From Intestinibacter sp. (GTDB taxonomy: Bacteria > Bacillota > Clostridia > Peptostreptococcales > Peptostreptococcaceae), in the NCBI RefSeq assembly GCF_022780145.1, contig NZ_JALEXO010000069.1, positions 1-7,526 on the forward strand: DNA of 7,526 nucleotides. The letters run 5' to 3'. Numbering within the stretch: position 1 is the first letter of the stretch; each line of letters starts with the position of its first letter. Positions 1-6,730 of the stretch are shown here, one piece after another. Under the pieces are notes generated by a model that did not search any database, was not told the origin of the DNA, and saw nothing but the letters and a program-made list of their open reading frames with translations. A program made the position numbers and the translations under genes.

Positions 1-537
1 TATTCATTGCCAGCTTTATCTTTGTAAGTTACATAAGCTGCTGCTGTCATTTCTCTCTCAAATTGAGCTTCTGGTATATTTATTATTGTTCCTAAGTAAG
101 TTACGTAATTTTCATCTTTATTTACTTCATAGTTTACCTTACCTATAGATTTAGCTGCTTTTTTGTTGTCTAATGTTAAAGCTTGACCTTCTTCTAATAA
201 GTTAGCAGGTATAATTAATGTACCTTTTTCTACTATTTCGTCACCGTCATCGTATAATTTAGTACCGAATCTTATACCGCTCTTACCATCAACTACTAAT
301 TTACCTTGTGCTCCTAACATCTTAACGTGAGCGTATTTAGCTTTATATGTAATATTTTGGTCATAAGTAGCATCTGCTTTGAATTCTGTAGTTGTATCAT
401 CAGTATCTGTATACCAACCTACAAATGTATATCCATTTTTAGTTGGAGCTTGTGGAGTATAATCTAAAGTTCCATCTTCTGACACTTCTTTAGATACTAT
501 ATCTTCGCCATTATCTGCATCAAATGTAACTGTTACT
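1..537 (-). repeat. Copy 1 of a 537-bp imperfect direct repeat (C-terminal cassette)
   Basis: Bases 1-537 match 2584-3120 with a constant offset of 2583 at every point checked (start, the ctcctaacat region, end), so there is no net gap. It encodes the InlB B-type repeat plus the C-terminal module. By hand I count about 37 differences in about 180 aligned residues. The match fades upstream of the VTV-FDADNGEDI motif, where the two proteins become unrelated. The true end lies beyond the window edge. Confidence 0.9.
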
Positions 538-2429
538 GCTTCTTTTAATGGTATAAAAGTCTTATTATTAGTTTTAGCATATTCTTCTATAGTTGATCCT
601 GTATAACCATAAAAAGTCATATCATTAGTAAGGAAAGTATCAGAGATATCAGATGGTATTACAACATCTTTAGAATAAACTTTAACTGTTTTTAATTCAC
701 TACAAGCATTAAATGCCTTGCTTCCTATTGTTTTTACATTCTTTGGTATACTTATTTCTGTTAGAGCTGAACAAGTATTAAATGCTCTTGCTCCTATTGT
801 TTCTAAGCCTTCGTTTAAAGTCAATGAAGTAATTTTTTGACAAACACTAAATGCATAATCTCCTATTGTTTTTACTTTATCTGGAATTTTTACATCTTCT
901 AATGTTAAACATCTATAAAATGCATAGTTTCCTATTGATGTTACTCCATCTGGTATATCTACTGCAGTCAATGCTTCGCAGCCTTTAAATATACCAGTTG
1001 GTACACTTTGTAATGAACTTGGTAAAGTTACTCTACCAGTTATTGATTTACAACCACTAAATGCGTAGTCTCCTATTGTTTCTAAGTTATCATTTAAAGT
1101 CAATGAAGTAGCTAGTCTACAGCTATCAAATGCATGAGCTCCTATTGATTTTAAAGTAGATGGCATATTTAAAGAGCTTAATCTTGTACAGCTAGCAAAT
1201 GCATAGTCTCCTATTGTTTCTAATCCTTCTGGTAGTGTTATTTCTGTTAAACCTGTACAAGATTTGAATGCATAATTACCTATTGATTTTACTGTATTTG
1301 GTATAACTATACTCTTAATAGTATCACAGCTTTTGAATGCATTGTCATCTATTGCAGTTACTTCTTCTGGTATAACTACATCTTCTGATGTACCTTTGTA
1401 CCCTTTAAGTACTCCGTTTACTATTATAAAGTCACTATCAAGCTCTCCATCTTTAACCGTAACATCGCAACATACTTTATAGTCACCTGCATAAGCATAT
1501 ATCTTACAAGTTCCTTCACCAATTGCAGTTACTATACCTGTTTCATCAACTGTGGCTACTGAACTATTAGAAGTTTTCCAAATCACTGTTTTATCATCTG
1601 TAGTATCACTTGGAGATATTGTAGCATTTAATTGAGCAGTTTCACCTACTTTTATTTCTTTAGATTCTTGATCTAGAGATATACCTGTCATAGGAGTTGC
1701 TTTTGTGTCATTTTCTACATTTGCAACAGCTTCGTTTAATTCTTTATTAGCTTCGTCTACTGCATCTTGACTTGCTTGTATCACATACATAGTATCATTT
1801 GCTTTTTTATAAGCAGCTCTTATATTTTTGTAGCTTAGAAGTTTATTTCTATCGCTAGAACTATTTATATTAGCTAGAGATGTTGCCAATTTATCCTTAT
1901 CTGCAACTTTAACTCCTGAACCACTCCAGTCATCTCCTACATCTGCTCCATATCCGTTTACAGTAAATTGAACTCTCATTACATCACCGTTTTTTGGTTG
2001 ATAGTCACCCATGCCAACACCTGGGAATGTTCCATTTACACAATACATCCATCCAGAGTAATTAGTATAATCAAATTCTCCTAACCATCCTTCTGTTTTT
2101 CTTCCAGAAGTATATCCATCTATTTCTGTATAGTCATCATCTTTTAATCTAGATAGATAGAAACTAGATGTTAATGTTCCATTGTATTTTATATTTTCTT
2201 CACCTAGTGCTGAAGCTAAAATTTGAGCACAAGTATCTCCTTCTTCAAAAGGAACTAGAATCGGCTCTTGAACATATCCAAGGCCTAATGTAAATTTTTC
2301 CACATCAAAAACTATGTAGTTTTGTTGTGGTTCTGTTTCTTTAGTTTCTTCTGCATATGCTGCAAATGGTGTCAATAAATTGAACATCATCATAAAAGAA
2401 ACTATCATAGATAATAATTTTTTCTTCAT
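1..2429 (-). CDS. Secreted surface protein: DUF4430, Big_2, BspA-type LRR_5 repeats, InlB B-type repeat (3' end cut)
   Basis: The frame is open from ATG 2429-2427 to the window edge, giving 809 codons. The paralog next door has 23 more residues after the matching point, so full length is probably about 832. Start choice: AGAGGGG lies 8 nt upstream and a signal peptide follows at once (KKK, hydrophobic core 5-24, likely cleavage AYA|EE after residue 26). Domains: DUF4430 / transcobalamin C-terminal-like about 44-152, with SGWMYCVNG at 125-133 and a GD-V-RVQF strand; helical FIVAR-like spacer about 172-240; Big_2 about 245-324; ten LRR_5 repeats about 331-629, each with an AF-x2-C motif (NAFKSC, YAFASC), ending in a typical BspA-like GYTGSTIEEYAK; InlB B-type repeat (Listeria-Bacteroides repeat) about 632-700 with GYTFVGWYTD; then a C-terminal module shared with the upstream paralog. 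LRR_5 proteins of this type are usually adhesins or host/protein-binding surface proteins. The ligand here is unknown. No enzyme motif is seen. All Arg codons I read here are AGA and Ile is mostly ATA. Confidence 0.93.
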   Translation of the reverse strand, partial: MKKKLLSMIVSFMMMFNLLTPFAAYAEETKETEPQQNYIVFDVEKFTLGLGYVQEPILVPFEEGDTCAQILASALGEENIKYNGTLTSSFYLSRLKDDDYTEIDGYTSGRKTEGWLGEFDYTNYSGWMYCVNGTFPGVGMGDYQPKNGDVMRVQFTVNGYGADVGDDWSGSGVKVADKDKLATSLANINSSSDRNKLLSYKNIRAAYKKANDTMYVIQASQDAVDEANKELNEAVANVENDTKATPMTGISLDQESKEIKVGETAQLNATISPSDTTDDKTVIWKTSNSSVATVDETGIVTAIGEGTCKIYAYAGDYKVCCDVTVKDGELDSDFIIVNGVLKGYKGTSEDVVIPEEVTAIDDNAFKSCDTIKSIVIPNTVKSIGNYAFKSCTGLTEITLPEGLETIGDYAFASCTRLSSLNMPSTLKSIGAHAFDSCRLATSLTLNDNLETIGDYAFSGCKSITGRVTLPSSLQSVPTGIFKGCEALTAVDIPDGVTSIGNYAFYRCLTLEDVKIPDKVKTIGDYAFSVCQKITSLTLNEGLETIGARAFNTCSALTEISIPKNVKTIGSKAFNACSELKTVKVYSKDVVIPSDISDTFLTNDMTFYGYTGSTIEEYAKTNNKTFIPLKEAVTVTFDADNGEDIVSKEVSEDGTLDYTPQAPTKNGYTFVGWYTDTDDTTTEFKADATYDQNITYKAKYAHVKMLGAQGKLVVDGKSGIRFGTKLYDDGDEIVEKGTLIIPANLLEEGQALTLDNKKAAKSIGKVNYEVNKDENYVTYLGTIINIPEAQFEREMTAAAYVTYKDKAGNE
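724..1354 (-). repeat. 69-bp (23-residue) LRR_5 tandem repeat array inside the surface gene
   Basis: The plus-strand heptamer cctattg recurs at 724, 793, 862, 931, 1072, 1141, 1210 and 1279. It marks the TIG/SIG codons of successive repeats, with an exact 69-bp step. The interval 931 to 1072 is 141 bp because the unit between them has diverged (SVPTGIFKGC) and carries one extra codon. A tenth, more divergent unit starts near 1348 (AIDDNAFKSC). Each unit encodes a short strand, a proline (LPEGL, IPDGV), T/S-IG and AF-x2-C. The repeats are coding, not CRISPR. Confidence 0.9.
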
Positions 2430-2437
2430 TTTTTTAT

Positions 2438-2444
2438 CCCCTCT
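2438..2444 (-). promoter_or_regulatory. Ribosome binding site of the LRR surface gene
   Basis: The minus strand reads AGAGGGG, then 8 nt (ATAAAAAA), then ATG. It nearly abuts the hairpin at 2447-2480, and its GGGATA could pair with the TATCCC of that hairpin's 3' arm. The neighbour gene has a very similar leader (AAAGGGG-TAAAAAA-ATG). Confidence 0.75.
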
Positions 2445-2446
2445 AT

Positions 2447-2480
2447 AAAAGGGATATAATACAAATTTTATATCCCTTTT
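2447..2480 (-). terminator. Intergenic hairpin, likely terminator or attenuator between the two surface genes
   Basis: A perfect inverted repeat has arms aaaagggatata (2447-2458) and tatatccctttt (2469-2480). One more A-T pair makes 13 bp, with an 8-nt loop. On the minus strand the 3' arm ends CCCTTTT, which fits an intrinsic terminator for the 1284-aa gene stopping at 2514. The stem is symmetrical, and the plus-strand flank is also T-rich, so it could act in both directions. It ends only 17 nt before the next ATG, so there is no room for a promoter after it. The downstream gene must be read through it or start within or before it. Confidence 0.6.
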
Positions 2481-2513
2481 CTTATTCATTTAATATTTAT
2501 ATAGAAATATTTA

Positions 2514-5500
2514 TTATTCAGCAGTTTTTCCTAAAATATCGTTAACTGATGTAGAACCATTAGCATATGGTGAATATACTGTATATTCGTTACCAGCTTT
2601 ATCTTGATAAGTTACATAAGATGATGCTGTTATTTGTCTGTCAAATTGAGCTTCTGGTATATTCACTATTGTTCCTAAGTAAGTTACATAGTTTTCTTTT
2701 TCATTTACTTCGTATATTGATTTTGCAATTGATTTAGCAACTTTAGGTGTACTTAATGTTAAAGTTTCTCCTTCTGCTAATAGATTTGCAGGAAGTATTA
2801 GAGTTCCTTTTTCTACAATTTTGTCTCCATCGTCGTATAATTTAGTTCCAAATCTTATACCGCTCTTACCATCGACTACTAATCTACCTTGTGCTCCTAA
2901 CATTTGAACATGAGCATATTTAGCTTTATATGTAACATCTTGATCGTAAGTAGCATCTGTTTTTAATCCTGTAGTTGTATCATCAGTATCTGTATACCAA
3001 CCTACAAATGTATATCCATCTTTAGTTGGAGCTTGTGGCACTGAGTCTAAAGTTTGTCCTTTTGATACTTCTTTAGTTATTATATCTTCACCATTATCTG
3101 CGTCAAACTTAACTGTTACTTTATCTACTTTTGTAGGAACATCTGTTAAATCATAAAGTGAATTTTCATTTACTCTGTAACGACGATAAGCTTCAAATGC
3201 ATAAGTTGTTTGTTGAGTACCCATAGCATTACCTTTTGTATCTACTGTTTTATCCCAGTAAAATCCTTGGTCTGCTTTGTATCCCCATAAATTAGTTACC
3301 ATATTTTTCTTACCAATAGTAAATCCATTGTTTCCATCTAGTGGATCAATACCTGCTACTGATAATGCAGTTAATATTTGTGCTGTTGTACAGCTGTTTT
3401 CATTAGAAGAAGAATTTTCTGCAAAACCTGCTTCTGTTGTCATCTTTCCTTGAAGCCAAGTTAATGCTTTTGTAAATGCTTCTTGTACATCTTGATGTTC
3501 GTCATTGTTGTAAGGTGCTAATGCTTGCATAATCATACCAGTCATATCTACATCTGGAGTTCCTGTTAACATGAATCCTCCACTTTCGTCTTGGAATTCT
3601 AGACACATTTGAACTAAATCTTCTCTACTCCATCTAGCATCTGCTGGAATTTCATAATCTTTACTATCTAGAGCTATCAATATCCAAGAAATTTGGTTAG
3701 AAGTTAATTCATCTAAACCTTTCCAGTTGTATAATTTTTCGATTAAGTTCACACCACCGAAGTTAGTTGGATCTTCACCCATTACACCTAATGTTAATAT
3801 AACACGTGCATAATCTGTTGGTTGAGATAATCCTTCTTGTACAGCTTTTTCAGTACTTTCAAGGTATGAAGCTCTATTTTCTTCAGAAATAGTTCCTCCT
3901 GCACGAAGAGTTGTGAATATATTCCATTCATCTCCGTATTTACTCATACTTTGAGTTGATATGTAATTAAGACCATGTTCAATAGCTGCTTTAATTGTAG
4001 CTGTAGGGTCATCTTGTTCAACTATGTCACCTGTAACTGTCACAGTAAATTCGATGTTGTTGCAGCCTTGTGTATCATCTAAAGGTGTACCTGTAACCTT
4101 AACTGTTCCTGCTTTCTTTGCTACAATCTTGCCGTCTTTAACTTCAACGATACCTTCATTATCATAAGTATATTTGAAACCTTTTTCTGTTGCATCAGAA
4201 GGTGTAGTTGTTATGTTTAATGCTTGTGTATCGCCGACTTTCATTTCATATTCTGTTGTTTCAAGTTCTGCTTTTTGAAGTGGTTTATTATATAAGAACT
4301 TAACAGTTACATATTGTACAAGATCAGGATTATCTGAACTAGTAACTTTAAATTTCGCAGTACCGCATTTTTTAGGAACAATACCTGCATTATGTTCTGT
4401 AGTAAATGTTGCGATATCTGGTGTTAATGCTTCCCAATTCAAATTTCTATTAGTTGCATTACTTGGTGTATATGTTATTTTAAGATTGTCTGTATAAAGT
4501 CCTAAACCATAGTAATTACCAGTCATAAAGTCTTTTTCACCAGTAATAGTGAAAGTTTCTGGAGTTTCAATAGTAAATCCAGTCAATGGTACATAGTTAC
4601 ATTTTGCAATAAATTGTGCTTTTACATTCCAGTTATCACGCATGAAAACTGACATTGTTGCTTGACCACCAGCAGTAAAAACTAATTGATTGCCTTGCCA
4701 TCTTATATTGTATTTTGTATCACTTGTATCATAATTTAGTGCTTGTTTTGGAATAGTAATCCATTCATCGCTATCTGCTTTTCTACCCTTTACTGTAACT
4801 CCGACACCACTTACTAGACCTTCAGATTCATAAGGATTATCTAATGAAACTTCCTTATCACCTACATAAGTTTTTAATTCTGTGATTCCACTAGAAACGC
4901 AATTTACAGTAAATGTTTTTGACCATCCACCTGAATCAACTGTTATTGTTAATTTTCTAGTATCCCATGGATTCCATTTACCAGTTTCTTTGTTTATAAA
5001 AGTCCAATATTGTAAATCATCTCCACCTTGAATAGAAGTTACAAAGTCGCTACCACCACTCCATGTAGTAGTTCCGCTTGATCTACCGACAACAAATTTA
5101 CCTTCATCTAAACATGTTAAAGTAATAGTATCATTATCATCTAAAAGTTGTTTTCTTCCATCAGCATATTCAAAATAAACGTATGGTCCTTGGTATTCTT
5201 TTATTGTAATTTCTTGTGATGCTTCTTTTGAACCTATTTTTGCTGTAAGAGTTACTTTACCTTCTTTTAATCCCTTAACAGTTGCCATTAATTTATTAGT
5301 GCTTTCTTCAGTAACTGTTGCAATTGATGAGTCGCTAACACTCCATTTTATATTTCCATCCCAGTCTGAAGGATCTACTGATGCAAGGAATTGAAGTTCA
5401 CCAGACTGTGCTTCTACTTCTGTTCCAGTAAGAGCTGTAAGTGAAATACCGTCGACATCAGATACAGTTACTGCAAGTTCTGCTTTTACATCTGGGTTTT

Positions 5501-6368
5501 CAGCTGTTACAGTAATTGTCGCATTTCCTGCAGAAATACCTTTTACAACACCTTCATCACTGACTGTTGCTACAGATTCATCACTAGATTTCCAAGTTAA
5601 TTTGTCTGTACTTCCTAGAGGTTCTAGTACTGGTTTTACTTCATAGCTTTCACCAGCATAGATGCTTACACTTTCATCTGGAAGTGTAATTCCTGTAGCA
5701 GAATCTGTCGCATTTATAAGATTTTGTCTAGCTTCTTCTACAGTATCAGCTGTTGCATCCTTTGTATTTAAAATCATATTAACAGCTTTATTGTAAGCCT
5801 TTAATCTGTTTCCGCCAAGTTGTGAAGGATTGTATTCAGAAACAGTCTTGATTAATTCGCTTCTATCAAGTATAACCTTAGCATCTACACCCCAGCTAAG
5901 ACCTTCAGAAGTCAAACCTGCCTTGCTTAAATCATTACCTGGAACATAAATAAAACGAATTACAGTTACATCTCTTGCATAAAAATATGATGTATCTAAG
6001 TAGGCTTCTTTATCAGCTACAACATACCATTGTGATCCATCGGCTAAATCACCATTATTTAGCCAACCATCTTCTTGGCTATCATCTTTGATAGCAGTAA
6101 CTGCGTCATTGCTTAGTTGAACATTATCTCCTAAAAGAGATTTTATGAAAGTTGTACCATATCTACCACTCCAGTTCATTGTACTTGTTGGTGCAACCAT
6201 CATAGTTCCATTACCGTCAGCGTCATATTTTTCCACTGTATAGTACATTGCTCTTGATGCAGCATCAGCAACATTAGCTATATTTGCAAAACTAGCTAGT
6301 GGCATTGAAGCAACTACCATACACAATGCAAGAATAAGACTTAAAAATTTGCTTTTTCTTTTTCCCAT
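2514..6368 (-). CDS. Large secreted surface protein: Big_2 domains plus transcobalamin/prenyltransferase-like alpha-barrel
   Basis: 1284 aa. Signal peptide: GKRKSK, hydrophobic core 8-25, cleavage probably after SFA (28) or ADAA (37). It is not a lipoprotein because C16 lacks a lipobox. Order: DUF4430-like segment about 41-150, weaker than in the neighbour (no WMYxVNG motif); helical spacer about 160-225; Big_2 at 226-304 and 306-391; an unassigned Trp-rich region 392-592; Big_2-like 595-692 and 696-780; alpha/alpha barrel about 790-1067; InlB B-type repeat about 1082-1152; C-terminal module 1153-1284. The barrel shows GGF/GF-then-TA-ALxAL repeats (GGFMLTGTPDVDMTG 930-944, AGFAENSSSNENSCTTAQILTAL, QGFYWDK). 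DVDMT at 939-943 sits where squalene-hopene cyclases have DXDD, but the last Asp is Met, so ligand binding is likelier than cyclisation. The ligand is unknown; a corrinoid is only a possibility from the fold. No LPXTG, SLH or CWB2 anchor. The body uses more ATT and some CGT codons, unlike the C-terminal cassette. Confidence 0.95.
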   Translation of the reverse strand: MGKRKSKFLSLILALCMVVASMPLASFANIANVADAASRAMYYTVEKYDADGNGTMMVAPTSTMNWSGRYGTTFIKSLLGDNVQLSNDAVTAIKDDSQEDGWLNNGDLADGSQWYVVADKEAYLDTSYFYARDVTVIRFIYVPGNDLSKAGLTSEGLSWGVDAKVILDRSELIKTVSEYNPSQLGGNRLKAYNKAVNMILNTKDATADTVEEARQNLINATDSATGITLPDESVSIYAGESYEVKPVLEPLGSTDKLTWKSSDESVATVSDEGVVKGISAGNATITVTAENPDVKAELAVTVSDVDGISLTALTGTEVEAQSGELQFLASVDPSDWDGNIKWSVSDSSIATVTEESTNKLMATVKGLKEGKVTLTAKIGSKEASQEITIKEYQGPYVYFEYADGRKQLLDDNDTITLTCLDEGKFVVGRSSGTTTWSGGSDFVTSIQGGDDLQYWTFINKETGKWNPWDTRKLTITVDSGGWSKTFTVNCVSSGITELKTYVGDKEVSLDNPYESEGLVSGVGVTVKGRKADSDEWITIPKQALNYDTSDTKYNIRWQGNQLVFTAGGQATMSVFMRDNWNVKAQFIAKCNYVPLTGFTIETPETFTITGEKDFMTGNYYGLGLYTDNLKITYTPSNATNRNLNWEALTPDIATFTTEHNAGIVPKKCGTAKFKVTSSDNPDLVQYVTVKFLYNKPLQKAELETTEYEMKVGDTQALNITTTPSDATEKGFKYTYDNEGIVEVKDGKIVAKKAGTVKVTGTPLDDTQGCNNIEFTVTVTGDIVEQDDPTATIKAAIEHGLNYISTQSMSKYGDEWNIFTTLRAGGTISEENRASYLESTEKAVQEGLSQPTDYARVILTLGVMGEDPTNFGGVNLIEKLYNWKGLDELTSNQISWILIALDSKDYEIPADARWSREDLVQMCLEFQDESGGFMLTGTPDVDMTGMIMQALAPYNNDEHQDVQEAFTKALTWLQGKMTTEAGFAENSSSNENSCTTAQILTALSVAGIDPLDGNNGFTIGKKNMVTNLWGYKADQGFYWDKTVDTKGNAMGTQQTTYAFEAYRRYRVNENSLYDLTDVPTKVDKVTVKFDADNGEDIITKEVSKGQTLDSVPQAPTKDGYTFVGWYTDTDDTTTGLKTDATYDQDVTYKAKYAHVQMLGAQGRLVVDGKSGIRFGTKLYDDGDKIVEKGTLILPANLLAEGETLTLSTPKVAKSIAKSIYEVNEKENYVTYLGTIVNIPEAQFDRQITASSYVTYQDKAGNEYTVYSPYANGSTSVNDILGKTAE
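2584..3120 (-). repeat. Copy 2 of the 537-bp imperfect direct repeat (C-terminal cassette)
   Basis: This is collinear with 1-537. It encodes VTVKFDADNGEDI through YVTYQDKAGNE, that is, the InlB B-type repeat plus most of the terminal module. In this copy the gene continues for 23 more residues (ending VNDILGKTAE) to the stop at 2514-2516. Long stretches are nearly identical in DNA, for example around ctcctaagtaagttac-type segments and SGIRFGTKLYDDGD. Recombination or gene conversion between the copies is possible. Confidence 0.9.
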
Positions 6369-6375
6369 TTTTTTA

Positions 6376-6382
6376 CCCCTTT
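6376..6382 (-). promoter_or_regulatory. Ribosome binding site of the 1284-aa surface gene
   Basis: The minus strand reads AAAGGGG, then 7 nt (TAAAAAA), then ATG 6368-6366. Spacing is good, and a Sec signal peptide follows directly, which fixes the start. Confidence 0.8.
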
Positions 6383-6466
6383 CTTTTTTTATTTTAGAAA
6401 TACAAAAGTATAAAACAAATTAGACATATTTCCCCAATTTATCCCAATATTCTATATATTTCTCTA

Positions 6467-6499
6467 ACATAATTATACTTTAGAAGATATTTTCAAAAA
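6467..6499 (-). promoter_or_regulatory. Candidate promoter for the 1284-aa surface gene
   Basis: The minus strand carries a perfect TATAAT (complement of 6472-6477). The -35 at 16 nt (TTTTTG) is poor. An alternative reading uses TTGAAA (6492-6497 complement, 5 of 6 to consensus) with AATTAT at a 16-nt spacer. Either would start transcription about 90-100 nt before the ATG. The region is very AT-rich, so chance matches are common. Confidence 0.3.
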
Positions 6500-6537
6500 G
6501 TATGATTTTAGTATCTTACACTTGTATAGCACTTTTA

Positions 6538-6566
6538 TACTACTGGTAGTACTACTAAAATACTAC
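6538..6566. promoter_or_regulatory. TACTAC/GTAGTA repeat cluster, operator-like
   Basis: TACTAC occurs at 6538-6543, 6550-6555 and 6561-6566, spaced 12 and 11 bp. GTAGTA at 6546-6551 makes the dyad TACTAC-TG-GTAGTA (6538-6551) and the palindrome GTAGTACTAC (6546-6555). About one helical turn between copies resembles a tandem site for a dimeric regulator. It lies about 40-70 bp upstream of the promoter candidate. No regulator can be named. Confidence 0.35.
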
Positions 6567-6610
6567 TTTACTTATTTTCAAAAGTAATATATTCTAAGAC
6601 TAGGGTATAT

Positions 6611-6648
6611 AAAAATTCAGCCATGTATTTGGTAGCTACATGACTGAA
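6611..6648 (-). terminator. Hairpin with minus-strand U-tract
   Basis: Stem: ttcag-c-catgta (6616-6627) with tacatg-a-ctgaa (6637-6648), 9-nt loop. The single non-Watson-Crick position (6621 C opposite 6643 A) becomes a G-U pair in minus-strand RNA. Five A's at 6611-6615 give UUUUU right after the stem in that direction. This supports minus-strand use. On the plus strand a T6 run exists (6657-6662) but 8 nt away. It may be a second terminator for the ftsH-gtrA unit or end a short RNA of its own. Confidence 0.6.
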
Positions 6649-6665
6649 GTAGTGTGTTTTTTAAA

Positions 6666-6708
6666 GGATTCTATGCTAATATTCAATAGTGTAGAATTTT
6701 TTATTTTT
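6666..6708 (+). terminator. Hairpin with plus-strand U-tract
   Basis: Positions 6668-6678 pair with 6687-6697 (11 bp, 8-nt loop). Two of the pairs (6674/6691 and 6675/6690) are G-U only in plus-strand RNA; in minus-strand RNA they would be A-C mismatches. The stem runs straight into TTTTTTATTTTT (6697-6708). This is a good plus-strand intrinsic terminator, yet no plus-strand gene precedes it in the window. Confidence 0.6.
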
Positions 6709-6730
6709 CCGCAATGTAAATAAAGTAATA

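Noticed and set aside
724..1354. CRISPR-like array
   Set aside because: The 69-bp repeats are in frame, encode LRR_5 units throughout and have no unique spacers.
2514..2600. Sortase (LPXTG-type) anchor at the C-terminus
   Set aside because: The protein ends VNDILGKTAE, without an LPXTG motif, hydrophobic helix or basic tail.
3400..4000. Active squalene-hopene cyclase or prenyltransferase
   Set aside because: The DXDD position reads DVDM, the protein is exported, and the barrel is embedded in a surface protein with Big_2 domains. A binding role is likelier.
6318..6326. Lipoprotein lipobox at C16 of the 1284-aa protein
   Set aside because: The residues before Cys are LAL; Leu at -1 does not fit a lipobox, and a normal Sec cleavage site follows.
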